This document shows, one piece after another, positions 1 through 8,121 of a DNA stretch of 64,000 bases; position 1 is the first letter of the stretch, and every line of letters begins with the position of its first letter. Below the pieces are notes generated by a model. That model was not told the DNA's origin and searched no databases. It saw only the letters and a list, made by a program, of their open reading frames with translations. Both the position numbers and the translations under genes were made by a program. The DNA is from Natronococcus roseus (GTDB taxonomy: Archaea; Halobacteriota; Halobacteria; Halobacteriales; Natrialbaceae): positions 434,001 through 498,000 of the forward strand of contig NZ_JBHLJR010000004.1 of the NCBI RefSeq assembly GCF_043677095.1, written 5' to 3'.

Positions 1-291
1 CGCGACCAGTTCGGCCCGACGACGCTGTTCGACCTGCTCGAGAACTCCGACAGCGCGCTTCGCCTGCTCGAGGGCTGTCGTTCCCTCACCGAGACCGAAC
101 AGGAGACCTTCGAGGTCGCCTCGAAGAACGGCTACTACGAGACGCCCCGCGAGACGACCCTCGACGAGCTGGCCGACCACTTCGACATCTCGAAGACCGC
201 CGTCTCGATGAACCTGCGACGCAGCGAGCGCAAGATCCTGAAGGCCGCACTGGGTGCGATCGAGGGGATGGACGGTCACGACGAGCTGTAG
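1..291 (+). CDS. Bacterio-opsin-activator-type HTH_10 regulator, C-terminal part
   Basis: Only the last 96 residues are present; the gene begins before the window. From visible residue 29 the sequence (LTETEQETFEVASKNGYYE, then a PRET stretch) matches the HTH_10 domain at the C terminus of haloarchaeal Bat-like regulators. A recognition-helix region with ISKTAVSMNLRRSERKIL follows and the gene ends in TAG. In this family the HTH is usually preceded by a GAF/PAS or Bat-specific sensor domain, which cannot be seen here. The DNA-binding role is inferred from the family; the ligand and targets are unknown. A second HTH_10 gene lies at 59506-60162. Confidence 0.85.
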   Translation, partial: RDQFGPTTLFDLLENSDSALRLLEGCRSLTETEQETFEVASKNGYYETPRETTLDELADHFDISKTAVSMNLRRSERKILKAALGAIEGMDGHDEL

Positions 292-343
292 TTTGGTACA
301 GATTCACAGTAAGTTACCAGAACTGTTAGTTGTGTCTGACGTA

Positions 344-350
344 CGTTTAT
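344..350 (+). promoter_or_regulatory. TATA box of the 376 gene
   Basis: CGTTTATG is centred about 29 bp upstream of the ATG at 376, the normal spacing for a leaderless haloarchaeal transcript. An alternative in-frame ATG at 349 overlaps this box and is therefore unlikely to be the start. The promoter probably also serves smc downstream. Confidence 0.55.
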
Positions 351-375
351 GGTTCCAGACCATTCCCTAGATGGT

Positions 376-690
376 ATGTCGAACAACCGCGTGGAGCAAC
401 TCGAGTCGACCGTCGCCGAACTCGAGTCGACCGTCGAGGGACTGACGAGCGAACTTATCGAAGCGAAAGAACGAATCCGCGTTCTCGAGGCCGAACTGGA
501 CGCCGACACGCCAACCCGCGTTCCGGAACGACGAAGCGAGAGCGAGGAGCCGGTCGACGCCGAGGCGACCGAGGAAGCCGACTCCTCGACCGACGAGGCC
601 GAGGCCGAACCCGCGGACGCCGAGGCGACCGAGGAGAGCGGTGGCGACGAAGCGGAAGACTCAGGTAGCGACGACATTATCGTCGCATAA
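376..690 (+). CDS. Small acidic coiled-coil protein upstream of smc
   Basis: A 104-residue protein. Residues 1-45 form heptad-like repeats (VEQLESTVAELESTVEGL) that predict a short coiled coil. The rest is a low-complexity acidic tail rich in E, D, A and S. The ATG at 376 is preferred over the in-frame ATG at 349 because of the TATA box at 344-350. It precedes smc by 53 bp on the same strand. I know small coiled-coil proteins of this kind beside smc in other haloarchaea, but no function is established to my knowledge. A link to the SMC complex is only a guess from position. Confidence 0.7.
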   Translation: MSNNRVEQLESTVAELESTVEGLTSELIEAKERIRVLEAELDADTPTRVPERRSESEEPVDAEATEEADSSTDEAEAEPADAEATEESGGDEAEDSGSDDIIVA

Positions 691-743
691 CCGCACCGCA
701 TCCGGGCCGAGACGGCCGAGTTGACGGAGGATTCGAGAAGGGT

Positions 744-3700
744 ATGTACATCAAGGCGCTCGTCTTAGACAACTTCAAGAGCTTCGGACGCAAGACCAAG
801 ATTCCGTTCTACGAGGACTTCACCGTCGTCACCGGACCGAACGGCTCCGGGAAGTCGAACATTATCGACGGGGTGCTGTTCGCGCTGGGGCTCGCACGAA
901 CCCGGGGAATCCGCGCCGAGAAGCTGACCGACCTCATCTACAACCCCGGTCACGAGGACGACGCCTCCTCGAGCGGTCCCCGTGAGGCGACCGTCGAGGT
1001 GATCCTCGACAACTCGGATCGGACGCTCGAGCGATCCCAGGTCGTCAACGCCGCCGGCAGCGACGACGTCGGCGACGTCGACGAGATCCGCATCCGCCGC
1101 CGCGTCAAGGAGACCGAGGACAACTACTACTCCTACTACTACCTCAACGATCGCTCGGTCAACCTCTCGGACATCCAGGACCTGCTCGCACAGGCCGGCG
1201 TCACCCCGGAAGGGTACAACGTCGTCATGCAGGGTGACGTCACCGAAATCATCAACATGACGCCACACTCCCGCCGGGAGATCATCGACGAGATCGCGGG
1301 TGTCGCAGAGTTCGACGCGAAGAAAGAGGATGCCTTCGCGGAGCTCGAAACCGTTCAGGAACGAATCGACGAGGCCGAACTCCGGATCGAGGAGAAACGA
1401 ACTCGACTCACGCAACTCGAGGACGAACGACGGGAGGCGCTTCGCTACCGACGGCTTCGTCGCGAGAAGGAGGAGTACGAGAGCTACAAGAAGGCCAGCG
1501 AGCTCGAGGAGAAACGCGAGGAGCTCGACGGGCTCGAGGCGACCGTCGACGAGCTCGAAGCCGAACTCGAAGGACTCCGGCGCACCCTAGACGAGCGCCA
1601 GGGGACGGTCGTTCGCCTCCAGGAGGACCTCGAGGATTTAAACGCCGAGATCGAGCGGAAAGGCGAGGACGAACAGCTCCGGATCAAAGGCGAGATCGAG
1701 GAGATCAAGGGCGACATCTCCCGGCTCGAGGACAAGATCGAGGCCAGCGAGGAACAGATCGAGGCCGCCGAATCCGACCGCCGGGAGGCGTTCGTCGGGA
1801 TCGACCGCAAGCAGGAACAGGTCGACGAGCTCGACGCCGACATCCGCGAGCACAAACTCGAGAAGGCGTCGGTCAAGACCGAGATCGCCGAGCGCGAGGC
1901 CGAGCGCGACGAACTCGAGGCCGAGATCGACGCCGTCGACACCGAGTTCGACGAGCTCAAGGCGGACCTCGCCGGTCGCAAGGAGGACCTCGAGGCGGTC
2001 AAAACGGAACGAAACGATCTTCAGCGCGAGCAGGATCGGCTGCTCGACGAGGCCCGCCGCCGTTCGAACGCCATCAGCGAGAAAGAGGCGACGATCGAGG
2101 AGAAACGCGAGGAGCTTCCCGAACTCGAGGAGCGGGAGTCGGACCTCGAGCGCGAGCTACAAAAGGCCGAGACGAACCGCGAGAACATCGCGAGCGTCGT
2201 CGACGACCTGAAAGCCGAGAAGCGACAGACCCAGTCGCAACTCGACGAGCTCGACGACGAGATCCAGGCGAAACAACAGGAGTACGCCGAACTCGAGGCC
2301 AACGCCGGCGAGAGCGGCGACTCATCCTTTGGTCGCGCGGTGACGACGATCCTGAACGCGGGGGTCGACGGCGTCCACGGCGCGGTCGCCCAGCTGGGGT
2401 CGGTGCCGGGCGAGTACGCCGTCGCCTGCGAGACCGCCGCGGGCGGCCGGCTCGCGAACGTGGTCGTCGACGACGACGGCGTCGGTCAGCGGTGTATCGA
2501 ACACCTCAAATCGCGCAACGCCGGGCGCGCGACGTTCCTCCCGATGACCGATATGCACGAGCGCCGACTCCCGTCGGCGCCGACCGATCCCGGCATCGTC
2601 GGCTTCGCGTACGATCTGGTCGAGTTCGACGAGCAGTACGCGGGGATCTTCTCGTACGTGCTCGGCGATACGCTGGTCGTCGACGACCTCGAGACGGCCC
2701 GCTCGTACACGGGCGACTACCGGATGGTTACCCTCGACGGCGACCTCGTCGAGAAAAGCGGCGCGATGACTGGGGGCTCCCGGAAGGGCTCTCGGTACTC
2801 CTTTACCGGCGGCGGCGAGGGTCAGCTCGAGCGCGTCGCAAAGCGGATCACCGACCTGCAGGAAGAGCGCGAGGAGCTGCGCGAGGAGCTCCGGAGCGTC
2901 GAGGAGCGCCTCGACGACGCCCGCGACCGGAAGACGGACGCGGCCGACGAGGTCCGCTCGATCGAGAGCGAACTCGAGCGAATCGAGAGCGACCGCGAGA
3001 CGGTGCGGGACGAGATCGACGACCTCGAGAGCGAACTCGAGGAGCTGCGCGAGGAGCGCGAGTCGGTCGACGAGCGGATGACCGAGATCTCCGACGAGAT
3101 CGACGCGAAGACCGAGCGGATCGAGGCGATCGAGGCCGACATCGAGGAGCTCGAGTCCGAACTCGCGGATTCGAAGATCCCCGAACTCACCGCGGAGATC
3201 GAAGAGCTTGAGGACGAGATCGACGAGCGCGAAGAGCGCATCGACGACCTCGACGGCAAACTCAACGAGCTTCGCCTGGAGAAAGAGTACACCGAGGACG
3301 CGATCGAGGAGCTCCACGACGACATCGAGGACGCCCAGAACCGGAAGGCGGACCACGAGGACCGGATCGACGACCACGAGGCGACGATCGAGGAGAAACG
3401 CGAGGAGCTCGAGGCGAAACACGAGGCCGTCGCGGCGCTCGAGGACGAGCTGACCGAGCTCAAGGACGACCGGAGCGAACTCAAGGAGGAGCTCGCCGAC
3501 GCCCGGACGAAACGCGACCAACAACAGGACCGGGTCAACGCCGTCGAGAGCAAACTCGAGGACAAACGGGGTCGACTCGAGGACCTCGAGTGGGAGATCG
3601 AGAGCCTCGAGGCCGAGGTCGGCGACTACGATCCCGAGGACGTCCCCGACCACGAGACGGTTCTCGAGACGATCGAGCTCCTGGAAGCCGACATGGAGGC

Positions 3701-4325
3701 GATGGAGCCGGTCAACATGCTCGCGATCGACGAGTACGACGAGGTCCGGGAGGATCTCGCGGAGCTCGAGGAGGGGAAGGCGACGCTGGTCGAGGAGGCC
3801 GAGGGGATCCGCGACCGGATCGAGCAGTACGAGACCCAGAAGAAGCGGACGTTCATGGACGCCTACGAGGCGATCGCGGGTCACTTCACCGAGATCTTCG
3901 AACAGCTCTCGGAGGGGACCGGATCGCTGCACTTGGAGGACGAGGACGACCCCTTCGAGGGCGGACTGACGATGAAGGCTCAGCCGGGCGACAAGCCGAT
4001 CCAGCGCCTGGACGCGATGTCGGGCGGCGAGAAGTCCCTGACCGCGCTTGCGTTCATCTTCGCGATCCAGCGACACAACCCGGCGCCGTTCTACGCGCTC
4101 GACGAGATCGACGCCTTCCTCGACGCTGTCAACGCCGACCGGGTGGGCGAGATGGTCGACGAGCTCTCCGGGGACGCCCAGTTCGCGGTCGTCTCCCACC
4201 GCTCGGCGATGCTCGACCGTGCCGAGCGCGCGATCGGGGTGACGATGCAGCGGGACAACGTGAGCGCGGTGACCGGTATCGATCTGGGCGACGGGGAGAC
4301 GACGGAGGTTCCGGCCGATGACTAG
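744..4325 (+). CDS. smc: Chromosome segregation ATPase SMC
   Basis: A 1193-residue SMC, normal for archaeal and bacterial SMC. The N-terminal ATPase half has Walker A GPNGSGKS at residues 31-38. Long coiled coils flank a hinge at about 525-680 (FGRAVTTILNAGVDGV onward). The C-terminal half has the ABC signature MSGGEKSLTALAF near 1091 and Walker B/D-loop FYALDEIDAFLDAVN near 1115. SMC dimers form ring-like complexes that organise and segregate chromosomes. Its last 8 bases overlap scpA, so the kleisin is translationally coupled. No ScpB gene is visible in the window. Confidence 0.97.
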   Translation: MYIKALVLDNFKSFGRKTKIPFYEDFTVVTGPNGSGKSNIIDGVLFALGLARTRGIRAEKLTDLIYNPGHEDDASSSGPREATVEVILDNSDRTLERSQVVNAAGSDDVGDVDEIRIRRRVKETEDNYYSYYYLNDRSVNLSDIQDLLAQAGVTPEGYNVVMQGDVTEIINMTPHSRREIIDEIAGVAEFDAKKEDAFAELETVQERIDEAELRIEEKRTRLTQLEDERREALRYRRLRREKEEYESYKKASELEEKREELDGLEATVDELEAELEGLRRTLDERQGTVVRLQEDLEDLNAEIERKGEDEQLRIKGEIEEIKGDISRLEDKIEASEEQIEAAESDRREAFVGIDRKQEQVDELDADIREHKLEKASVKTEIAEREAERDELEAEIDAVDTEFDELKADLAGRKEDLEAVKTERNDLQREQDRLLDEARRRSNAISEKEATIEEKREELPELEERESDLERELQKAETNRENIASVVDDLKAEKRQTQSQLDELDDEIQAKQQEYAELEANAGESGDSSFGRAVTTILNAGVDGVHGAVAQLGSVPGEYAVACETAAGGRLANVVVDDDGVGQRCIEHLKSRNAGRATFLPMTDMHERRLPSAPTDPGIVGFAYDLVEFDEQYAGIFSYVLGDTLVVDDLETARSYTGDYRMVTLDGDLVEKSGAMTGGSRKGSRYSFTGGGEGQLERVAKRITDLQEEREELREELRSVEERLDDARDRKTDAADEVRSIESELERIESDRETVRDEIDDLESELEELREERESVDERMTEISDEIDAKTERIEAIEADIEELESELADSKIPELTAEIEELEDEIDEREERIDDLDGKLNELRLEKEYTEDAIEELHDDIEDAQNRKADHEDRIDDHEATIEEKREELEAKHEAVAALEDELTELKDDRSELKEELADARTKRDQQQDRVNAVESKLEDKRGRLEDLEWEIESLEAEVGDYDPEDVPDHETVLETIELLEADMEAMEPVNMLAIDEYDEVREDLAELEEGKATLVEEAEGIRDRIEQYETQKKRTFMDAYEAIAGHFTEIFEQLSEGTGSLHLEDEDDPFEGGLTMKAQPGDKPIQRLDAMSGGEKSLTALAFIFAIQRHNPAPFYALDEIDAFLDAVNADRVGEMVDELSGDAQFAVVSHRSAMLDRAERAIGVTMQRDNVSAVTGIDLGDGETTEVPADD

Positions 4326-5253
4326 CGACTCCGACGACGAGATCCCGCTGAATATCGCCGGACACGACGAGCGAGCGCGAGCGAGCGACGAGGATGCCGT
4401 GTTCGAGTTCGACGACGAGGAGGTCGGGCCGGTCGACGACGATAGCGAAGACGACGAGAAGGTCGAGCCCGTCGAACTGCTCGTCCAGCTCGCCGAAAAC
4501 GGAGAGATCGACCCCTGGGACATCGACATCGTCGAGGTGACCGATCGGTTCCTCGAGGCGCTGGACGACGCGGACCTGCGGACCTCGGGTCGGGCGCTGT
4601 TCTACGCCAGCGTCCTGTTGCGGATGAAAAGCGACGAGCTGTTCGGTCCGGACGAACCCGAGGAGGAGGAGCTGCCGCCGTGGGAGGCCCCCTTTGCCGA
4701 CGAGGCGCCGATTCAGGAGGGTGACGACGCACCTGCGTTTGACCCCATCGAGGGACTCGAGGCGGAGATGGAACGCCGTCTCGAGCGAAAGCAGGCCCGC
4801 GGAAAGCCCGAGACGCTCGACGAGCTGGTTCGTGACCTCCGGGACGCCGAGCGGGACACCTGGTGGAAGGAGTCCCGGAGCTACGATACGAGTGACTCGC
4901 CTCGAGGGTACGACCGCGGCGTCCAGGAGCTGAGCTACCACGCGGAAGACCAGTTCCGGGTCGACGACGAGCCGACCAGTGACGACGTCACGCACACGAC
5001 CCACGAGGAGGACATCGAACGGGTGATCGACGACGTCGCGACCGAACTCGAGACCCGGTACGAGCGGGGCCGCGAGGAGGTCCTGTACGCCGAGATCGAC
5101 GAGGTCGGCGGCTCGCGCGTGATGACGTATCTCGCCGTGCTCTTTCTGTCACACCGAGGAACGATCACGCTCGAGCAGGACGAGCTGTTCGGCGACCTCT
5201 GGCTCCGGCGGGCCGACGCCGACACCGATCGGGCCGAGCCGGTAGCGAACTAA
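4318..5253 (+). CDS. scpA: Segregation and condensation protein A (kleisin)
   Basis: A 311-residue kleisin whose ATG lies inside the 3' end of smc (8-bp overlap). After an acidic N-terminal region the ScpA core begins near residue 40 (VEPVELLVQLAENGEIDPWDI), which binds the SMC neck. The C-terminal winged helix (VMTYLAVLFLSHRGTITLEQ) binds the SMC cap. The middle (about 95-215) is a long charged linker typical of haloarchaeal ScpA. The protein should close the SMC ring; smc-scpA is the standard archaeal arrangement. Confidence 0.95.
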   Translation: MTSDSDDEIPLNIAGHDERARASDEDAVFEFDDEEVGPVDDDSEDDEKVEPVELLVQLAENGEIDPWDIDIVEVTDRFLEALDDADLRTSGRALFYASVLLRMKSDELFGPDEPEEEELPPWEAPFADEAPIQEGDDAPAFDPIEGLEAEMERRLERKQARGKPETLDELVRDLRDAERDTWWKESRSYDTSDSPRGYDRGVQELSYHAEDQFRVDDEPTSDDVTHTTHEEDIERVIDDVATELETRYERGREEVLYAEIDEVGGSRVMTYLAVLFLSHRGTITLEQDELFGDLWLRRADADTDRAEPVAN

Positions 5254-5271
5254 CGATCGTTGCAAAACCGG

Positions 5272-5299
5272 GTGCGGGTTCGGTCCGGCGAACCCGCAC
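5272..5299. terminator. Perfect inverted repeat between convergent genes
   Basis: Arms GTGCGGGTTCG and CGAACCCGCAC (11 bp, perfect) surround a 6-base loop. The hairpin sits between scpA and the convergent gene ending at 5330. A bidirectional transcription-ending role is inferred from position; archaeal termination depends mainly on T-tracts, and no strong T-run follows. Confidence 0.45.
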
Positions 5300-5329
5300 G
5301 CGAACCACTACAGACGAGGGAGAGAGACG

Positions 5330-5941
5330 TTACTGTGCGGTAAGGCTGTTCGCCGATTCCACGAACTGTGAGAGGTTCGTAACGAGCGTGATCAGCGCGA
5401 ACAGCGCCGTGATAATCGCCGCGAGGGCGACGCCGGGGATCGAGAGGAGGCCGACCGCGGAGGCGAACAACAGGCTCGCGCTCGCGGCGACCGCGGTGAC
5501 GTAGTACTCCCGGACCGCGCGATTGCTCGCGAGGTGGGAGTCGAGCTCCGCGGTTCCCTTCTCGGTCGCTTCGATGTAGGGCGCGAAGATCTCGAGGTTG
5601 TCGGTCGGCTTGACGATCCCGCGGGGCTGGTTGTACTCGACGACGCCTTCCTCGTCGAGCTTCGGCAGGTGCGACTGGTACAGCGGGATGTACACGCGCT
5701 GGCGCTCGGTCGAGGACAGCTCCGCGACGGTCGTGTCGTTCTCGCGGGCGGCGACGTACTCGGCGACGTCGCGCATCTTGACGGGACCCTCCTCCTCGAG
5801 GAGGTAGCGGATGGTGTCCCGCCGGCGGTTTGTCTGGAGCAGGTGGAAGATGTCGTCACTGGAGAGGGTCGGCGTCTCGTCGGACACCGTCTCTTCCTCG
5901 TCGTCCGATGGGTGGGCTGAGTGGTCAGTTTCGAGGGTCAT
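5330..5941 (-). CDS. DUF7344-type winged-helix protein with C-terminal membrane helices
   Basis: A 203-residue protein if the ATG at 5941 is used; an in-frame GTG at 5950 is possible. Residues about 25-115 form a winged-helix domain (SSDDIFHLLQTNRRRDTIRYLL, ending in LPKLDEEGVVEYN), the fold used by haloarchaeal DUF7344 regulators. Two hydrophobic segments near the C terminus (around 145-190) would anchor it in the membrane, so it may be a membrane-tethered regulator. It is monocistronic, convergent with scpA and preceded by a TATA box at 5974-5980. Targets unknown. Confidence 0.85.
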   Translation of the reverse strand: MTLETDHSAHPSDDEEETVSDETPTLSSDDIFHLLQTNRRRDTIRYLLEEEGPVKMRDVAEYVAARENDTTVAELSSTERQRVYIPLYQSHLPKLDEEGVVEYNQPRGIVKPTDNLEIFAPYIEATEKGTAELDSHLASNRAVREYYVTAVAASASLLFASAVGLLSIPGVALAAIITALFALITLVTNLSQFVESANSLTAQ

Positions 5942-5973
5942 GCTCTTCACTCGAACAGTGGTGTCCGTACATA

Positions 5974-5980
5974 CATAAAA
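5974..5980 (-). promoter_or_regulatory. TATA box for the DUF7344-type gene
   Basis: On the minus strand this reads TTTTATG. It is centred 27 bp from the GTG at 5950 and 36 bp from the ATG at 5941, so the transcript has a very short leader or none. Confidence 0.5.
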
Positions 5981-6052
5981 CTTTCCGTGACAATCTCAAC
6001 TTCTGAAGATATACGTAAATGTGGGATACTAATGAAGAATTAATCGCTGAGA

Positions 6053-6073
6053 AAGTGCACAACTGTTGCACTT
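6053..6073. repeat. Inverted repeat AAGTGCA-N7-TGCACTT
   Basis: Perfect 7-bp arms with a 7-base centre that is itself nearly palindromic (CAAC-T-GTTG overlaps it). The repeat lies about 110 bp upstream of the DUF7344-type gene. It could be an operator or an RNA hairpin; no protein can be assigned. Confidence 0.5.
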
Positions 6074-6076
6074 CGG

Positions 6077-6098
6077 GATCGACGGTGTATCGTCGATC
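6077..6098. repeat. Inverted repeat GATCGACG-N6-CGTCGATC
   Basis: Perfect 8-bp arms around GTGTAT, starting only 3 bp after the preceding inverted repeat. Side-by-side hairpins in an otherwise empty region suggest a regulatory or transcript-end element. This is an inference from structure only. Confidence 0.45.
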
Positions 6099-6392
6099 GC
6101 CTTCTCGAGCATATCGGCGGGCTCAGTTCGCCTCGTACATACGGAAAGGGGTGAGAGCGGCATAGGGGTTGCTCCAACGATATTTGGTATGGTACTCTCT
6201 GACAGGATTCAGATAGGACCCGCATAACGGCCGGTCCCACCCTGCTGCCGGAATTCCTGTCGAACATGGGACTCTCTATCCAATCGATACGTCGCCGCTA
6301 CGCGGTCGATAACGGACCGATTGTCGAATAGAAACGGTTCCAAGAAACGAACGAACCGCGGCAGTCGACGTCTCAGCGCCGGCGGACGTCCG

Positions 6393-7247
6393 CTACTCGA
6401 GGTACTCGCCGGCCAGAAGCTCGATCCGTTCGCGGGTCTCCTCGGGGATCGCGTCGGTCGGCGTGTTGATCGTTCCCTCCAGGGCGCTCCAGGCCTCGCT
6501 CTCGAAGTCCTCGGGCATCGTCCGAATCGCGTGCTCGACGACGGCGTTGATCGACTCCTGGTTCGCCTCGGCGTTTTCGAGCACCTCCTCGAGGCTGACC
6601 TCGCTGTCGTCCTTCCAGACGTCGTAGTCGGTGACGCCCGCGACGGTCGCGTAGCTCAGTTCGGCTTCGCGGGCCAGTTTCGCCTCCGGGATCGTCGTCA
6701 TCCCGACGATATCCCACCCCTGTTCGCGGTAGAACTCGCTCTCGGCTTTCGTCGAGTACTGTGGCCCCTCGATACAGACGTAGGTACCGTCCTCCGAGAC
6801 GTCGGCGTCGGTTGCGTCGCGGGCGGACTCCGCGAGGTGTGCGGTCATCTCCGGACAGTACGGCTCGGCGAAGCTCATGTGAACGACCATCCCGTCGCCG
6901 AAGAACGTCGGCGTTCGGTGTTTCGTCCGGTCGTAGATCTGATCCGGAACGACCAGCGTTCGGGGCGGCAGGTCCTCACGGAGGCTGCCGACGGCGTTCG
7001 TCGAGATCACGCGATCGACGCCGACCGACTTCAGCGCGTAGATGTTCGCCCGGTAGCTCGCCCCCGTCGGCGTGTGCTGGTGGTCGCCGCCGTGGCGTGG
7101 GAGGAAGGCGACCTCTCGGCCGCCGAGTTCGCCGAGGGTTACGTCCTCGCTCGGTTCGCCGTAGGGCGTCGAGACGGACTTTGTCGAAACGTTCTCGAGT
7201 GGCAGTGCCTCGTAGATACCGCTGCCGCCGATGACACCGATGGTCAT
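6393..7247 (-). CDS. mtnP: S-methyl-5'-thioadenosine phosphorylase
   Basis: A 284-residue member of the PNP/MTAP family. It cleaves 5'-methylthioadenosine with phosphate to adenine and methylthioribose-1-phosphate. Visible landmarks are the N-terminal phosphate loop GVIGGSGIYE, LPRHGGDHQHTP, the substrate-loop region VCIEGPQYSTKAESEFYR, and TDYDVW, whose Asp residues favour 6-aminopurines. The ATG at 7247 gives the standard N terminus; longer in-frame extensions run into the upstream gene. It lies 49 bp downstream of a phosphoribosyltransferase on the same strand, which fits a purine-salvage operon that recycles the released base. Confidence 0.93.
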   Translation of the reverse strand: MTIGVIGGSGIYEALPLENVSTKSVSTPYGEPSEDVTLGELGGREVAFLPRHGGDHQHTPTGASYRANIYALKSVGVDRVISTNAVGSLREDLPPRTLVVPDQIYDRTKHRTPTFFGDGMVVHMSFAEPYCPEMTAHLAESARDATDADVSEDGTYVCIEGPQYSTKAESEFYREQGWDIVGMTTIPEAKLAREAELSYATVAGVTDYDVWKDDSEVSLEEVLENAEANQESINAVVEHAIRTMPEDFESEAWSALEGTINTPTDAIPEETRERIELLAGEYLE

Positions 7248-7296
7248 ACGGTCACCTCGCGTGGGCGAAGACGTAAACGATGTGGGTTCGGACCGA

Positions 7297-7992
7297 CTAC
7301 TCGAGCAGCCGCCACTCGCCGTGGTCGGCCATCTCGACGACCTCTCGTCGATCCATCTCCCGGAGAACTTCCTGAAGACGGTCGGGCTGGGCGATCTCCA
7401 TCTCCATTCGATCGATGCCGTGATACTCCGAGAGGTAGTGACGGATCTCCTTGATTGTGAACGCCTTCTGGTCGGCCCGCTCCATTGCACCCGAGATCAG
7501 GTCGACCATGTCCTCGATGAAGTTCCACGGGTAGACGACCCAGGTCCACTCCTTGAGACGCTCGCCGATGTAGTCGGGTTCGTACTCGCTGGTCTGGAGG
7601 AGTTGGAGGGTCGCAGTACGGACCTCACCGGCGTTGCGGTCGTCGACATACTCGTGGGCGCGCTCGATCGAGCCGCCCGTGTCCGCGATGTCGTCGATGA
7701 TGAGGACGTCTTTCCCCTCGACGCTGCCCTCCGGCATCGGGTAGCGGACGGTCGGCTCGCCGCTCTTCTCGGCCGTGCCGACGTAGTGTTCCATCTTCAG
7801 GCTCGTCAGGTCGTCCATCCCGAGGAAGTCACAGATACAGCGACCCGCGAACCAGCCGCCGCGAGCGAGCGCGACGATGACGTCGGGCTCGAAGTCGTCC
7901 CGACGGACCTCGTCGCTGACGTCGCGACAGAGGCTGTAGATGTAGTCCCAGTTCGTTATCGTACAGTCGAAATCGTCCGGTAAGTCGGACAT
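7297..7992 (-). CDS. Purine-type phosphoribosyltransferase
   Basis: A 231-residue PRTase. The PRPP-binding signature VLIIDDIADTGGS is at residues 96-108, and ALARGGWFAGR near 41-51 is the usual first substrate loop. A C-terminal extension of about 80 residues (from IKEIRHYLSEYHGI onward) looks like a small helical domain and is longer than in bacterial Gpt. Position upstream of MTA phosphorylase suggests it converts the freed purine base to its nucleotide. Whether it prefers adenine, hypoxanthine or guanine/xanthine cannot be told from sequence. A TATA-like CTTATGGG lies near 8030 on the minus strand. Confidence 0.88.
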   Translation of the reverse strand: MSDLPDDFDCTITNWDYIYSLCRDVSDEVRRDDFEPDVIVALARGGWFAGRCICDFLGMDDLTSLKMEHYVGTAEKSGEPTVRYPMPEGSVEGKDVLIIDDIADTGGSIERAHEYVDDRNAGEVRTATLQLLQTSEYEPDYIGERLKEWTWVVYPWNFIEDMVDLISGAMERADQKAFTIKEIRHYLSEYHGIDRMEMEIAQPDRLQEVLREMDRREVVEMADHGEWRLLE

Positions 7993-8121
7993 CTGGTGGC
8001 CACCTACCCGAAGGAATTCGCCCCGTCCCCATAAGTGGGACTAAACGGACGGCGTCTCGGTGTGCGATAGACAGCCACACAGCTAAGGTAGTTCGGTACA
8101 AATTGGTTACGGGTTCAAATT

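Larger units (their letters stand above)
5951..6392. other. Gene-free stretch with two adjacent inverted repeats
   Basis: This 442-bp gap separates two minus-strand genes and is visibly richer in A+T than its surroundings between about 5985 and 6060. It contains the promoter at 5974-5980 and inverted repeats at 6053-6073 and 6077-6098. The only open frames are short and arginine/serine-rich, unlike halophilic proteins, so I call no gene here. Confidence 0.6.

Noticed and set aside
2322..4529. A 735-codon open frame antisense to smc
   Set aside because: High-GC codons of the form GAG/GAC/CTC leave the complementary frames open. The antisense product is Leu/Val-rich with no domain, and smc on the other strand is unambiguous.
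6040..6267. A 75-codon minus-strand frame in the 5.95-6.39 kb gap
   Set aside because: Arg/Ser/Cys-rich with almost no acidic residues, no promoter, and it crosses both inverted repeats.
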